Below are positions 1 to 8,910 of a stretch of DNA of 64,000 nucleotides, in pieces. Under the pieces are notes generated by a model. It ran no database searches. It saw nothing but the letters and a program-made list of their open reading frames with translations, and was not told the origin of the DNA. Position 1 is the stretch's first letter, and every line of letters starts with the position of its first letter. A program made the position numbers and the translations under genes. The DNA comes from an uncultured Clostridia bacterium (GTDB taxonomy: Bacteria; Bacillota; Clostridia; TANB77; CAG-508), in the NCBI GenBank assembly GCA_934149075.1, contig CAKPDR010000002.1, positions 1-64,000 on the forward strand, written 5' to 3'.

Positions 1-18
1 GTTAGCGGTGTAAGCAAA

Positions 19-72
19 GGGTGTCCCCACTGGTAAAGATTTTGACCACTTATGGGTGTCCCTACTGGTAAA
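19..72. repeat. Two copies of a 19-bp motif at 35-bp period
   Basis: The motif GGGTGTCCCYACTGGTAAA occurs at 19-37 and 54-72, 35 bp apart, just beyond the relA stop codon. The same pair with the same period recurs at 24314-24367. The spacer begins and ends with TGGT/ACCA complements, so each unit can form a short hairpin. Multiple short terminal repeats are known from IS21-family ends, which is one possible origin, but no transposase is in this window. The identity of the element is inference. Confidence 0.6.
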
Positions 73-75
73 AGT

Positions 76-2271
76 TTATTTTTTTCTATTAACTTCATAT
101 ACACTATCAATTTTTCTAAGTTCACGAATAATCTTATTCAAACTATCTAAACTATCAATCTCAATAGTAACCTCAGTTATAGCAACTCTTTCTCTAGTAG
201 CTTTAGCATTTACACCCAAAACTTTTGCTTTTGAGTCATTTAATTTTTGAACTATATCACCTAAAAGTCCATTTCTATCATTTGCAAATATCTCTATCTC
301 TACAGTATATGTTACTTTTTCTTGGTTAGCCCATTGAACATCAATTATTCTATTTTCTTCTTTAAATAATTCATTTACATTTATACAGTCTTTTCTATGA
401 ACAGATACTCCTCTTCCTTTTGTAATATATCCTATTATTTCATCTCCAGGAAGTGGATTACAACATTTAGAAAGTTTTACTAAACAATTATCTATTCCTT
501 TTACAATTATACCTGAGCTTGATGGTTTTGTATTATTTCTTCTTGCAGTAGCTAATTCTTCAATTTTTTCTTCGATTGGTTCTTCTTTATGTTCTTTTCT
601 ATATTCAATTAACATTCTTGCTATTATTTTTGTTGCAGTTATTGCTCCAAATCCTACAGCAGCATACATTTCTTCCAAATTTTTGTATTTATACCTGTCA
701 AGCATTGGATTTATATATTCTACTTTGAATAGTTCTGGATATGGTATTCCAATTCTTTTTAGTTCTCTTTCTATTGAAGCCTTTCCTTTTTCGATATTTT
801 CTGCTTTATTTTCTTTTTTGAACCATGACATTATTTTATTTTTTGCAGATGAACTCTTTACAAATTTTAGCCAGTCCATACTTGGACCTTTTGAATTTTC
901 TGATGTTATTATCTCTACTATGTCTCCATTTTTTATTGGTGTTATTATTGGTACCATTTTGCTATTTATTTTTGCCCCTGTCATATGGTTTCCTATTTCA
1001 GCATGTATACTATATGCAAAATCAATTGGTGTTGCTCCTCTTGGCAATACTTTTATTGCTCCTGTTGGAGTAAATACATATACTTCATCTTCAAATAATT
1101 CTGTTTTTAAAGTTTCTAAGAATTGTTGTGGGTCTTGCATTTCTTGTTGCCATTCAAGTGTTTCTCTTAACCAAGCGAGTTTATCATCCTGCACTTTTAC
1201 TGTTTGTTGTCCTTTTTTTGCTCCATAATTTGCCTCTTTATAAGCCCAATGTGCTGCAATACCATACTCTGCTATTCTGTGCATATCCCATGTACGTATC
1301 TGTACTTCAAATGGTGTTCCCTTTTCCCCAAGTAATGTTGTGTGTATTGATTGATACATATTTGTTTTCGGTACTGCTATATAGTCTTTAAATCTTCCAG
1401 GCATAGGACTATACATTTCATGAACAACTCCTAATGCAGCATAACAGTCTTTTACAGAGTTTACAATTATCCTTAATGCAAATAAATCATATATTTGATC
1501 TAATGTTTTATTATCTCTTCTCATTTTTCTATATATGCTGTATAAATGTTTTGCTCTTCCTGTTACTTCTGCATCAATATGTTGTTTCTTTAATTGAACT
1601 CGTATATCACTCATTATTTTTTCGATGAATTTTAAACGTTGTTCTCTTTTTTGCTCTATTCCTTTTATTAATTCTCCATATTCTTCTGGTTGTAAATATT
1701 TAAATCCCAAATCTTCTAATTCCCATTTCATTGAATATAGACCTAATCTGTTTGCAAGAGGAGCATATAATTGCATAGTTTCTTGTGCTATTGCAATTTG
1801 TCTTTCTCTTCTTAAAAATTCCAGTGTTCTCATATTATGCAATCTGTCTGCTAATTTTATTATTATTACTCTTATGTCTTTTCCCATTGCTAAGAACATT
1901 TTTCTATAATTTTCTACTTGATTTTCTTCTATTGAGGCATGTTGTATCATTTTTAATTTGGTAACTCCATCTACCATTTCGGTAATTTCATCACCAAATT
2001 CTTTTTTTATGTCTTCTTTACTTGCATCTGTATCTTCTACAACATCATGTAATAAAGCTGCACATATTGTAGGCTCATCTAAACCTAATTCTGCAATTGT
2101 ATATGCAACATTTGTTGGATGTATTATATATGGTTCACCTGATTTTCTTTTCTGGTCACCATGTTTTTCTACAGCGTAATTGTATGCTCTCTGTATTAAT
2201 TTTATATCTGGCCATCTCTTATTTTTTTTCACTCTATCTGTTATATCTTTTATTGTATAATTCTTTGTCAT
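76..2271 (-). CDS. relA: Bifunctional (p)ppGpp synthetase/hydrolase RelA/SpoT
   Basis: This 731-residue protein makes and degrades the stringent-response alarmone (p)ppGpp in the cytoplasm. It has an N-terminal HD hydrolase domain with HDVVED at residues 75-80, a synthetase domain around 240-360, a TGS domain around 395-455 (VFTPTGAIKVLPRGATPIDF), a Cys/His-rich region with CCNPLPGDEIIGY, and a C-terminal ACT domain. The HD motif is intact, so hydrolase activity is expected; this is the usual Rel enzyme of Firmicutes. The start has a GGGGGAAG ribosome binding site. It lies 18 bp downstream of recJ on the same strand and probably shares its transcript. Confidence 0.95.
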   Translation of the reverse strand: MTKNYTIKDITDRVKKNKRWPDIKLIQRAYNYAVEKHGDQKRKSGEPYIIHPTNVAYTIAELGLDEPTICAALLHDVVEDTDASKEDIKKEFGDEITEMVDGVTKLKMIQHASIEENQVENYRKMFLAMGKDIRVIIIKLADRLHNMRTLEFLRRERQIAIAQETMQLYAPLANRLGLYSMKWELEDLGFKYLQPEEYGELIKGIEQKREQRLKFIEKIMSDIRVQLKKQHIDAEVTGRAKHLYSIYRKMRRDNKTLDQIYDLFALRIIVNSVKDCYAALGVVHEMYSPMPGRFKDYIAVPKTNMYQSIHTTLLGEKGTPFEVQIRTWDMHRIAEYGIAAHWAYKEANYGAKKGQQTVKVQDDKLAWLRETLEWQQEMQDPQQFLETLKTELFEDEVYVFTPTGAIKVLPRGATPIDFAYSIHAEIGNHMTGAKINSKMVPIITPIKNGDIVEIITSENSKGPSMDWLKFVKSSSAKNKIMSWFKKENKAENIEKGKASIERELKRIGIPYPELFKVEYINPMLDRYKYKNLEEMYAAVGFGAITATKIIARMLIEYRKEHKEEPIEEKIEELATARRNNTKPSSSGIIVKGIDNCLVKLSKCCNPLPGDEIIGYITKGRGVSVHRKDCINVNELFKEENRIIDVQWANQEKVTYTVEIEIFANDRNGLLGDIVQKLNDSKAKVLGVNAKATRERVAITEVTIEIDSLDSLNKIIRELRKIDSVYEVNRKK

Positions 2272-2289
2272 AAACTTCCCCCCTTGAGC

Positions 2290-3978
2290 TTATATTGACT
2301 TCATTAAATCTTTAATATTTATTTGTATATTATCAACTCCATTAAAAGAATTAATTTCTAGATTTCCTACAACATCTATTTTGTCACCAATTCTATATTC
2401 ATTTGCAAAGTCTCCTAAATTAAATCCAATTGCATTGACTATATTCTTATTATCTTTTAGTGTAAGTTTTAAATGTTTTCCTTCTGAAAGTGCTCTTATT
2501 GAATCTATTTTTAAATTTTTAAATACAAATAATGGATTTTTGTTTTCTTCTCCAAATGGTTCTAATTTTCTCAAACTATTTACAATTTCTTTATTAATTT
2601 CATCTAAACTTATTTGTGCATCTATTTTTAAAATAGGTACTATTTCTTCTATATTTTTTTCTTTTGAAATTTGTTCTAATTTTTCTTTAAATTCTTCTAG
2701 CTTATCTTTTTTTACATTTATTCCAACAGCCATTGCATGTCCACCAAATCTATTAATTGATTCTTTACACTCTGTTAATGCTTCATATAAATCAAATCCA
2801 GGTATACTTCTTCCTGACCCTTTGCCTAAATCATCTTCCTCACATAATAATATGCTTGGTTTAAAATACATTTCTGTTATTTTTGATGCTACTATTCCAA
2901 TTACACCGTGATGCCAGTTTTTACCCATTAATACTATTGTATTTTTATTAGCTAATCCCTGTTCCTCTATTTGTGTGGTTGCATCTTTGTAAATCCTTTT
3001 TTCAATTTCTTGTCTTGTTTTATTATATTCATTTAATTTTTGTGTAAGTTCATTTACTTCATTTATATCTTTAGATAAAAATAAATTTAATGCTTCTTCT
3101 TGATGTCCCATTCTTCCACATGCATTTATTCTTGGTGCTATTCCAAAAGATATTGTAACTGAATCTATTTTATTATATCCTGAAGCCTGTAATATTGATT
3201 TTAATCCTAAATTTCTTGTTTGTTCAACTAGCTTTAATCCTAATTTTACAATTACTCTATTTTCATCAGTTAATGGAACTATGTCTGAAATTGTTCCTAT
3301 ACAAACTATATCTAAATATTTTAAATATTCCTTTTCCTCTAGCCCCATTTTTATTCCAATTGCCTGTATTAATTTAAATACAACTCCTACACCTGCTAAA
3401 TTCCTGCATTGATATTGATTGTCTTTTCTTTTTGCATCTACAACTGCAATTGCATTTGGAAGTTCGTTTCCAGGTTCATGATGATCTGTTACAATTGTTT
3501 CTATTCCTAATTGGTTTGCATATTCAACTTCTTCTACTGCCGATATTCCACAATCTACTGTTATCATTAAACTATATTTTTGCTCTGCTATGTATTCTAC
3601 TGCTTTTTTATTTAACCCATATCCTTCTTCAAGTCTGTTTGGTATATATACTCCAACATGTAAGCCTCTTTCTTCAAGAAAACTTTTTAGTACTGTTACA
3701 CTTGTTATTCCATCTACATCATAATCTCCATATATGATTGTTTTTTCTTTATTTTCTATTGCTTTCATTATTCTTTCTACTGCAATATTCATATCTGGCA
3801 TTCCATAGGGATTATAAAAGTCACTTCTTTTTGGTTTTAAAAATTTTTCTATTTGTTCTTCTTCTATTATTCCTCTATTTACCAATATTGTTGCTAACAA
3901 TTTATTTATTTTATACTTCTCTTGTAATTTTTCAACTTCATCGTTTTCTACTTGATATACCTGCCATTTTTTATTCAT
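2290..3978 (-). CDS. recJ: Single-stranded-DNA-specific 5'-3' exonuclease RecJ
   Basis: RecJ degrades single-stranded DNA 5' to 3' in recombination and mismatch repair. The DHH-family metal motifs are visible: GDYDVDGIT, TVDCGIS and TDHHEPG in the N-terminal half, and the DHHA1 RFGGHAMAVG motif further on, followed by an OB-like C-terminal domain. The start chosen is MNKKWQVY, preceded by GAAGGGAATAGAA; an upstream in-frame ATG has no good ribosome binding site. The protein is 562 residues, typical for the short Firmicute RecJ. It sits between relA and recA, with a terminator separating it from recA. Confidence 0.93.
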   Translation of the reverse strand: MNKKWQVYQVENDEVEKLQEKYKINKLLATILVNRGIIEEEQIEKFLKPKRSDFYNPYGMPDMNIAVERIMKAIENKEKTIIYGDYDVDGITSVTVLKSFLEERGLHVGVYIPNRLEEGYGLNKKAVEYIAEQKYSLMITVDCGISAVEEVEYANQLGIETIVTDHHEPGNELPNAIAVVDAKRKDNQYQCRNLAGVGVVFKLIQAIGIKMGLEEKEYLKYLDIVCIGTISDIVPLTDENRVIVKLGLKLVEQTRNLGLKSILQASGYNKIDSVTISFGIAPRINACGRMGHQEEALNLFLSKDINEVNELTQKLNEYNKTRQEIEKRIYKDATTQIEEQGLANKNTIVLMGKNWHHGVIGIVASKITEMYFKPSILLCEEDDLGKGSGRSIPGFDLYEALTECKESINRFGGHAMAVGINVKKDKLEEFKEKLEQISKEKNIEEIVPILKIDAQISLDEINKEIVNSLRKLEPFGEENKNPLFVFKNLKIDSIRALSEGKHLKLTLKDNKNIVNAIGFNLGDFANEYRIGDKIDVVGNLEINSFNGVDNIQINIKDLMKSI

Positions 3979-4028
3979 TTCTATTCCCTTCCATAAATTA
4001 GTATTCTGCATTTATTTTACTATTATAA

Positions 4029-4062
4029 AGAAAAAATAGCAAGTTTTTTCTTGCTATTTCTT
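4029..4062 (-). terminator. Rho-independent terminator of recA
   Basis: AAATAGCAAG and CTTGCTATTT form a 10-bp stem around a six-T loop. Read on the minus strand it is followed by a run of U (TTTTTTCTTT), so it ends the leftward recA transcript ahead of recJ. Confidence 0.85.
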
Positions 4063-4081
4063 CTTCCATTTCATCTATTTT

Positions 4082-5137
4082 TTATTCTTTTGGTTCTTCA
4101 TCATCATCTTCTTCTGGAGTTTCTTCTCCTAAACTTTGTTCAAATGCTTTTGCAAAGTTATCTCTAACTTTCTTTTCTACTTCTTGAAGAAGTTCTGGAC
4201 GTTCTATTAAATATCTCTTGGCATTTTCTCTACCTTGACCTATTCTTTGTCCTTCATAACTGAACCAAGAGCCACTCTTATCGATTATTTCTAAGTTTAC
4301 AGCCATATCAAAGATATTTCCTTCTTTTGAAATTCCTTTTCCATATAATACATCAAATTCTGCTTCTCTAAATGGTGGAGCTACTTTATTTTTTATTACT
4401 TTTACTCTAACTCTATTTCCCATTACTTGTCCATCTTGTTTTATATTTTCTATTTTTCTTATATCCATTCTAACTGATGCATAGAATTTTAATGCTCTAC
4501 CACCTGTTGTTGTTTCAGGGTTTCCAAACATTACACCTATTTTTTCTCTTAATTGGTTTATAAATATTAATACTGTTTTTGATTTGTTTATTGCTCCTGC
4601 AAGTTTTCTTAATGCTTGTGACATTAATCTTGCTTGAAGTCCCATATGAGAATCTCCCATATCTCCATCTATTTCTGCTTTTGGAACTAATGCTGCAACA
4701 GAGTCAACAACTATTACATCTAATGCACCACTTCTTACTAATGCTTCTGTTATTTCAAGTGCTTGTTCTCCTGTGTCTGGTTGTGATACTATTAAATTAT
4801 CTATATCAACACCTAATTTTCTTGCATATACTGGGTCTAAAGCATGTTCTGCATCTATAAACGCTGCTTCTCCACCCATTTTTTGTGCTTCTGCTATTAC
4901 ATGTAATGCTAATGTTGTTTTACCAGATGATTCTGGTCCAAATACCTCTATTATTCTTCCTCTAGGTACTCCACCAATCCCTAATGCTATATCTAAACTC
5001 AATGCTCCTGTAGGTATTGCTTCTACCTCCATAGCTTTAAATTCTCCTAATTTCATAACTGATCCTTTTCCAAATTGTTTTTCAATTTGGCTCATTGCTA
5101 CTTCTAACGCTTTTTTCTTTTCTAAGTTCTCTTCCAT
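4082..5137 (-). CDS. recA: Recombinase RecA
   Basis: RecA forms filaments on single-stranded DNA, drives strand exchange and triggers LexA self-cleavage in the SOS response. The 351-residue product has the Walker A motif GPESSGKT at 67-74, the MAW/Walker B region [19 protein letters not shown], loop L2 [21 protein letters not shown] and an acidic C-terminal tail. The start follows AGGAGGAAGAATAC. A consensus-like promoter and a LexA-type operator lie directly upstream, and a terminator lies downstream, so it is probably its own transcription unit. Confidence 0.97.
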   Translation of the reverse strand: MEENLEKKKALEVAMSQIEKQFGKGSVMKLGEFKAMEVEAIPTGALSLDIALGIGGVPRGRIIEVFGPESSGKTTLALHVIAEAQKMGGEAAFIDAEHALDPVYARKLGVDIDNLIVSQPDTGEQALEITEALVRSGALDVIVVDSVAALVPKAEIDGDMGDSHMGLQARLMSQALRKLAGAINKSKTVLIFINQLREKIGVMFGNPETTTGGRALKFYASVRMDIRKIENIKQDGQVMGNRVRVKVIKNKVAPPFREAEFDVLYGKGISKEGNIFDMAVNLEIIDKSGSWFSYEGQRIGQGRENAKRYLIERPELLQEVEKKVRDNFAKAFEQSLGEETPEEDDDEEPKE

Positions 5138-5160
5138 GTATTCTTCCTCCTAAAATTATA

Positions 5161-5174
5161 TAAACTTTTGTTCG
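5161..5174 (-). promoter_or_regulatory. LexA (SOS) box upstream of recA
   Basis: On the minus strand the sequence reads CGAACAAAAGTTTA, matching the Gram-positive LexA consensus CGAACRNRYGTTYC at 12 of 14 positions. It lies just downstream of the predicted -10 element, where a repressor would block transcription. Confidence 0.65.
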
Positions 5175-5182
5175 ATATCTAT

Positions 5183-5211
5183 ACTATATATCTATTTTTT
5201 TCTTTTGTCAA
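5183..5211 (-). promoter_or_regulatory. Sigma-A promoter of recA
   Basis: On the minus strand TTGACA (5206-5211) is separated by exactly 17 bp from TATAGT (5183-5188), close to the housekeeping consensus. It points into recA and overlaps the immediate downstream flank of the neighbouring gene's stop codon. Confidence 0.8.
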
Positions 5212-5218
5212 GCATTTT

Positions 5219-6790
5219 TTAATTTTTATACCAATTATCTATATCAATAAATATATTGTACCAATTTGCAGTGACATTTCCTTTAAGAGACCAATTACTA
5301 GAAACAGCATAATAACTACTATATAGACCAATATAAGGTTTTTGTTCATTAAAGATTTCTCTAATTCTATTATATTTTTCTTTAAGCAAGTCCTCTTTAG
5401 TTATATTCTTTACTTCAGCCATCAAGTTATTCAATTCTTCATTATTAAAATTACATAAATTCATATAAGTTTCTATACTTGGATTTGCTGAAACAGTAGT
5501 TCCTGTTATTATTGCATCATAATTTTTATTTTGTAAATAATATTGGTATTGTGTATCACTCGCCTTAATTATAGTAGCACTTATTCCAATATTGGCTAAA
5601 TCTGCTTTAATCATTTCTGCAACTGTAACTCTGGATTGGTTTGAAGCTTGTACAACAATTTTAAAACTTAATGTTTTGGTGTAATAATTTTCTGTTTTTT
5701 GCCATCTGTTGTATTTATATACCCATCCATTTTGTTCTAAAATCTGTTCTGATAATTCCGGATTATATGAATAATCTCCATTCTTACCGCTTAACCAGCT
5801 ACCATAATCTAATGAATAATCTGTTACTTTATATTTATTATTATATATAGATGCTACTATATTTTCTCTATTTATTGCATGTGATAGTGCATCCCTTACC
5901 TCTTGATTTGATAATATTGAACTTTGTGTATTTAATGCTAAATAATCAAATTCTCTACCATCAACTTCTTGCTTATTATATCCTATTGTTCCTATATAAT
6001 TTTCTATTTCGGTGTTTGTAGTTGTAATAACATCAACTTTTCCTAATTTAAATGCATTATATAATTCTCCCAAACTTTCATATTTTTCAATTGTTATCGT
6101 TTCAAGTGTTAATTCATCACGAGAATAATTTTCATTTTTATTTAATACTATTTTCTCATCATTTTTAACTATTTTATATTTTCCTGTTCCTATAGGTGCA
6201 TTATTTTTTTCTGTTGTTGAAAAGTCTTGACCTTCAAAATATACTTTACTCATTATTGGAAAAATCAAATTATACTCAAAGAATGCAATTTCATGATCAA
6301 TTGTTATTTGCAAAGTGTCTTCATCTACTTTACTCACACCCACTATATATTGAACATTATTTCCATATATCGATGGTATTTGTTTTAAAACATCTATTGT
6401 AAATAACACATCATCAACTGTAAATGAAGTTCCATCTGACCATTTTATATCATTTCTTATTTTTATTAAATATGTAGTAGCACTTGTTTTTGCCCAATCC
6501 TTTGCTAAGCATTTTTGCAATTTATATTCCGAATCTAATTCAAATAATGGTTCATAAATTATTCTTGATATTTCCTGTACCTGCTTATTTTGGCTTAATA
6601 TTGGATTTATTGTATCAAAAGATGCTATTCCTAATGAAATTTCTTTTATGACCTCTTCTTCGTTACTACTTGTTGGTTGTTGTTCTTCAATCTGCTTCGA
6701 ATCATTACTTTTATGCGTTTTATATATTACCGCAATTATTATAGATATTACAAAAATAATAAATATATATTTTATAAAATTTCCTTTCAA
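5219..6790 (-). CDS. Family 5 peptide-binding protein of an ABC transporter (membrane-anchored)
   Basis: The protein resembles oligopeptide/nickel-binding SBP family 5 proteins, which capture peptides outside the membrane for ABC import. An N-terminal hydrophobic segment (KYIFIIFVISIIIAVIY) is followed by an acidic/Ser linker and typical family blocks: IYEPLFELDSEYKLQKCLAK, IRNDIKWSDGTSFTVDDVLF, and APIGTGKYKIVKN. I chose a TTG start at 6788-6790 with an AGGGGGTG ribosome binding site; the longer frame would run into the palindromic element at 6884-7331. There is no lipobox cysteine, so anchoring is probably by the N-terminal helix. No permease or ATPase gene is adjacent, so it is an orphan here. 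Confidence 0.85.
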   Translation of the reverse strand: MKGNFIKYIFIIFVISIIIAVIYKTHKSNDSKQIEEQQPTSSNEEEVIKEISLGIASFDTINPILSQNKQVQEISRIIYEPLFELDSEYKLQKCLAKDWAKTSATTYLIKIRNDIKWSDGTSFTVDDVLFTIDVLKQIPSIYGNNVQYIVGVSKVDEDTLQITIDHEIAFFEYNLIFPIMSKVYFEGQDFSTTEKNNAPIGTGKYKIVKNDEKIVLNKNENYSRDELTLETITIEKYESLGELYNAFKLGKVDVITTTNTEIENYIGTIGYNKQEVDGREFDYLALNTQSSILSNQEVRDALSHAINRENIVASIYNNKYKVTDYSLDYGSWLSGKNGDYSYNPELSEQILEQNGWVYKYNRWQKTENYYTKTLSFKIVVQASNQSRVTVAEMIKADLANIGISATIIKASDTQYQYYLQNKNYDAIITGTTVSANPSIETYMNLCNFNNEELNNLMAEVKNITKEDLLKEKYNRIREIFNEQKPYIGLYSSYYAVSSNWSLKGNVTANWYNIFIDIDNWYKN

Positions 6791-6883
6791 ATCGCCACCC
6801 CCTGCTTTGTTATAATATATTATTATGATGTTTTTTTCAAGTCTTTTCGGAAATGTTATTTTGATTTTTTCGCAAAGAAGCTG

Positions 6884-7331
6884 TGATTCACAGTTATTAA
6901 AATATGATATGTTGAGAGCCATCCTAGGTGACTATATATATTTGAGATTTTGTCCTGTTCATTGCGTTTAAAAAGAAAATCTAACATAAAAACATGAGCC
7001 TCTCTCACTCAGGCATAAAATGCATATATGTATATGAGTTTAAACTTTTCGAATGTGATTGGAGCAATATTAGAATTTCTTAAATAAATTTATGGAAAGA
7101 GTTCACGAGAGTGGAAGGGTGCCATAAATTTATTTTAGAAATTCTTATGTTGCGTATTGAGCCGAGAAAATGTTTCAAATTATATACATATATACATTTT
7201 TACCGTGAGCATTCCTCATTTTTTTATTTAAGATTTTCTATTTTTCACTTCAATCAAACGGACAAAATCTCAAATATATATAGTCACCTAGGATGGCTCC
7301 CAACATATCATATTTTAATAACTGTGAATCA
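6884..7331. repeat. Large imperfect palindrome, copy A (448 bp)
   Basis: The outer 72 bp (6884-6955) and the last 72 bp (7260-7331) are reverse complements with a single mismatch. Inside, the two halves remain complementary in blocks (for example AGAAAATCT/AGATTTTCT, ATATATGTATAT and TAAATAAATTTATGG-like stretches), closing on an unpaired centre of about 26 nt around 7097-7122. The whole segment could fold as one giant hairpin. A second, inverted copy lies at 12940-13396. It carries no plausible gene. It could be a MITE-like non-autonomous element or a structured RNA; no family is recognised. Confidence 0.85.
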
Positions 7332-7335
7332 TAAC

Positions 7336-7362
7336 ACAAAAAGGGAGCTTAAAAAAGCCCCC
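7336..7362 (-). terminator. Terminator of spoVS
   Basis: Read on the minus strand, GGGGGCT and AGCTCCC form a stem with one mismatch, followed by TTTTTGTG. It lies between the spoVS stop codon and the palindromic element. Confidence 0.7.
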
Positions 7363-7397
7363 ATAATTTTATTTACTTATTAATTTAAAACTGTGAT

Positions 7398-7661
7398 CTA
7401 TTTTCTTGATTCCACAATCAATTTTATACCTGTACGATCTTCTCCTTCGACCTCTACTTCTGCAAAGGCCGGTATACATACTAAGTCTACTCCTGCTGGT
7501 GCTACAAATCCTCTTGCTATTGCTACTGCTTTTACTGCTTGATTTAGAGCTCCTGCTCCAATTGCCTGCATTTCTGCCTTTTGTGATTCTTTAACTAATC
7601 CTGCAATAGCTCCTGCTACTGAATTTGGATTAGATTTTGATGAAATTTTTAAAATTTCCAT
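7398..7661 (-). CDS. spoVS: Stage V sporulation protein S (SpoVS)
   Basis: This 87-residue protein is a near-typical SpoVS, an Alba-like nucleic-acid-binding family protein that affects spore coat assembly and core dehydration in Bacillus. The conserved opening MEILKISSKSNPNSVAGAIA and the segment GAGALNQAVKAVAIARGFVAP are present. The ribosome binding site is AGGAGG. A Spo0A-box sequence lies about 110 bp upstream, in keeping with early-sporulation control. It is followed by its own terminator. Confidence 0.96.
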   Translation of the reverse strand: MEILKISSKSNPNSVAGAIAGLVKESQKAEMQAIGAGALNQAVKAVAIARGFVAPAGVDLVCIPAFAEVEVEGEDRTGIKLIVESRK

Positions 7662-7767
7662 TCTTTTGCCTCCTATAATTTAATTTTTGTTGCAACTATT
7701 ACATTATGTATTTTACAACTTCTGGAAATTATTGTCTAGCATTTTTGGAAATTTTTTCAAGTTTTCG

Positions 7768-7782
7768 TCGCGACATTCGACA
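7768..7782 (-). promoter_or_regulatory. Candidate Spo0A box(es) upstream of spoVS
   Basis: On the minus strand TGTCGAA (7776-7782) is an exact 0A-box core, directly followed by TGTCGCG (7769-7775), a one-mismatch second copy. Tandem boxes of this kind are typical Spo0A~P sites. Position is about 110 bp before the spoVS start. The assignment rests on motif match only. Confidence 0.5.
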
Positions 7783-7802
7783 TTTTTTCTACGTTTTTAT
7801 AT

Positions 7803-8576
7803 TTATCTTATAAAAATTCTTTCGATACTTTTAGCTTTATTTGTTTCATCATCAATTTCAAATACAACCGCATTAAAAATACATAATCCTTCTGCTAATT
7901 TATATTTTTCGGGAAGTGTTGTTTCAAATCTCTTAAGTGATGCCTGTATGTTCATACCTATAACAGATTCTTTTGGTCCTGTCATACCTAAATCTGTTAT
8001 ATATGCAGTACCATTAGGCAAAATTTGTTCATCTGCTGTTTGTACATGTGTATGTGTTCCAAATACTGCAGTAACTTTTCCATCTAAAAATCTTCCCATA
8101 GCAATTTTTTCAGCTGTTGCCTCTGCATGAAAATCTATGAATATCATGTCTACTTCGTCTTTTATTTCTTCTACCATTTCTTTTACTAATACAAATGGAT
8201 TTTCAGTAAGTATATTCAAATCTACCCTTCCTAAAAAGTTCATAACAGCTATTTTTTTTCCTTTACATTCGTATATTCCTAATCCTTTACCAACAACTCC
8301 TTTTGGATAGTTTGCTGGTCTTAATAAATTTGGATTATCAATAAATTTGAATATATCTTTTTTTCCCCATGTGTGATTTCCCATTGTAACAACATTTGTT
8401 CCAGCTTCCATTATATCTTTAAAGTTTTTTTCATTTAATCCCATTCCCCCTGCGGAATTTTCACCATTTGTTATCACAAAATCTATGTTTTTTTCTTTCT
8501 TAATCTTAGGTAATTCTTCTTTTAATTTTTTAACTCCTGATTCACCTACAATATCTCCAACTGCTAATATCTTCAT
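7803..8576 (-). CDS. ymdB: YmdB-family cyclic-nucleotide phosphodiesterase / metallophosphoesterase
   Basis: The 257-residue product belongs to the TIGR00282/YmdB family of dinuclear-metal phosphoesterases; Bacillus YmdB hydrolyses 2',3'-cyclic nucleotides and influences the choice between motility and biofilm. Metal-binding motifs are all visible: GDIVGESG near the N-terminus, GENSAGG, GNHTWGKK, DFHAEAT and GTHTHVQTAD. It starts 9 bp after an AGAAAGGAA ribosome binding site. It is next to spoVS, an association seen in many Firmicutes (rny-ymdB-spoVS). Confidence 0.93.
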   Translation of the reverse strand: MKILAVGDIVGESGVKKLKEELPKIKKEKNIDFVITNGENSAGGMGLNEKNFKDIMEAGTNVVTMGNHTWGKKDIFKFIDNPNLLRPANYPKGVVGKGLGIYECKGKKIAVMNFLGRVDLNILTENPFVLVKEMVEEIKDEVDMIFIDFHAEATAEKIAMGRFLDGKVTAVFGTHTHVQTADEQILPNGTAYITDLGMTGPKESVIGMNIQASLKRFETTLPEKYKLAEGLCIFNAVVFEIDDETNKAKSIERIFIR

Positions 8577-8910
8577 TTCTTTCCTTCTTTCTATTATACT
8601 TTTGGCATTTTTATTTTAACATTTTACAATATGTTAGTCAAGTTTTTAGGTTATACTAATTGGGGATAATTAGGAAATTTTAGAAAAATTCATATAATTA
8701 TTTTTAAAAAAATAAATCATTAAATTATACACTATATAGATTCAATAAAATAGGAATACAATATTTATTAGACTTCATCATTATACTCTCGCTAGTAATA
8801 GTTTGTCAAGAAAAATCGTTCGACATTATTCGACAAAACGGGAAATTTTGTACCGGGTACATTTTTTCCCAATTATTGAATATATATTTATCTATGAAAG
8901 GAGAGGAAAA
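8577..8910. other. Intergenic region between divergent ymdB and asd
   Basis: This 334-bp stretch has no gene. It separates ymdB (leftward) from asd (rightward). It is AT-rich and contains a candidate -10 (TATACT at 8782-8787) with no convincing -35, and two Spo0A-box sequences near 8820-8835. I see no T-box or lysine-riboswitch-like structure, though such elements would be expected in front of lysine-pathway genes. Confidence 0.5.
8819..8835 (+). promoter_or_regulatory. Tandem Spo0A boxes upstream of asd
   Basis: TTCGACA occurs at 8819-8825 and again at 8829-8835, exactly one helical turn apart; each is the reverse complement of the core 0A box TGTCGAA. A weaker TTGTCAAG lies at 8803-8810. 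The pair is about 80 bp upstream of the asd start, suggesting Spo0A~P influences this lysine/dipicolinate precursor gene. Confidence 0.5.

Noticed and set aside
19..72. CRISPR-like array (repeats of 19 bp with 16-bp spacers)
   Set aside because: Only two units per locus, spacers too short, repeats not conserved at full CRISPR length, and no cas genes in the window.
683..1228. Long open frames on the plus strand opposite relA (and similarly opposite recJ, the dehydratase-activase gene, nrdD and others)
   Set aside because: They are antisense shadows of AT-rich genes, full of Leu/Phe/Ile runs, without start signals.
7111..7383. A 90-codon open frame inside palindrome copy A
   Set aside because: It lies wholly in the inverted-repeat sequence, has no ribosome binding site and no protein-like composition; the palindrome explains it.
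8577..8910. Lysine riboswitch or T-box in front of asd
   Set aside because: I looked for conserved T-box sequence and a terminator/antiterminator pair and saw neither; only Spo0A-box sequences stand out.
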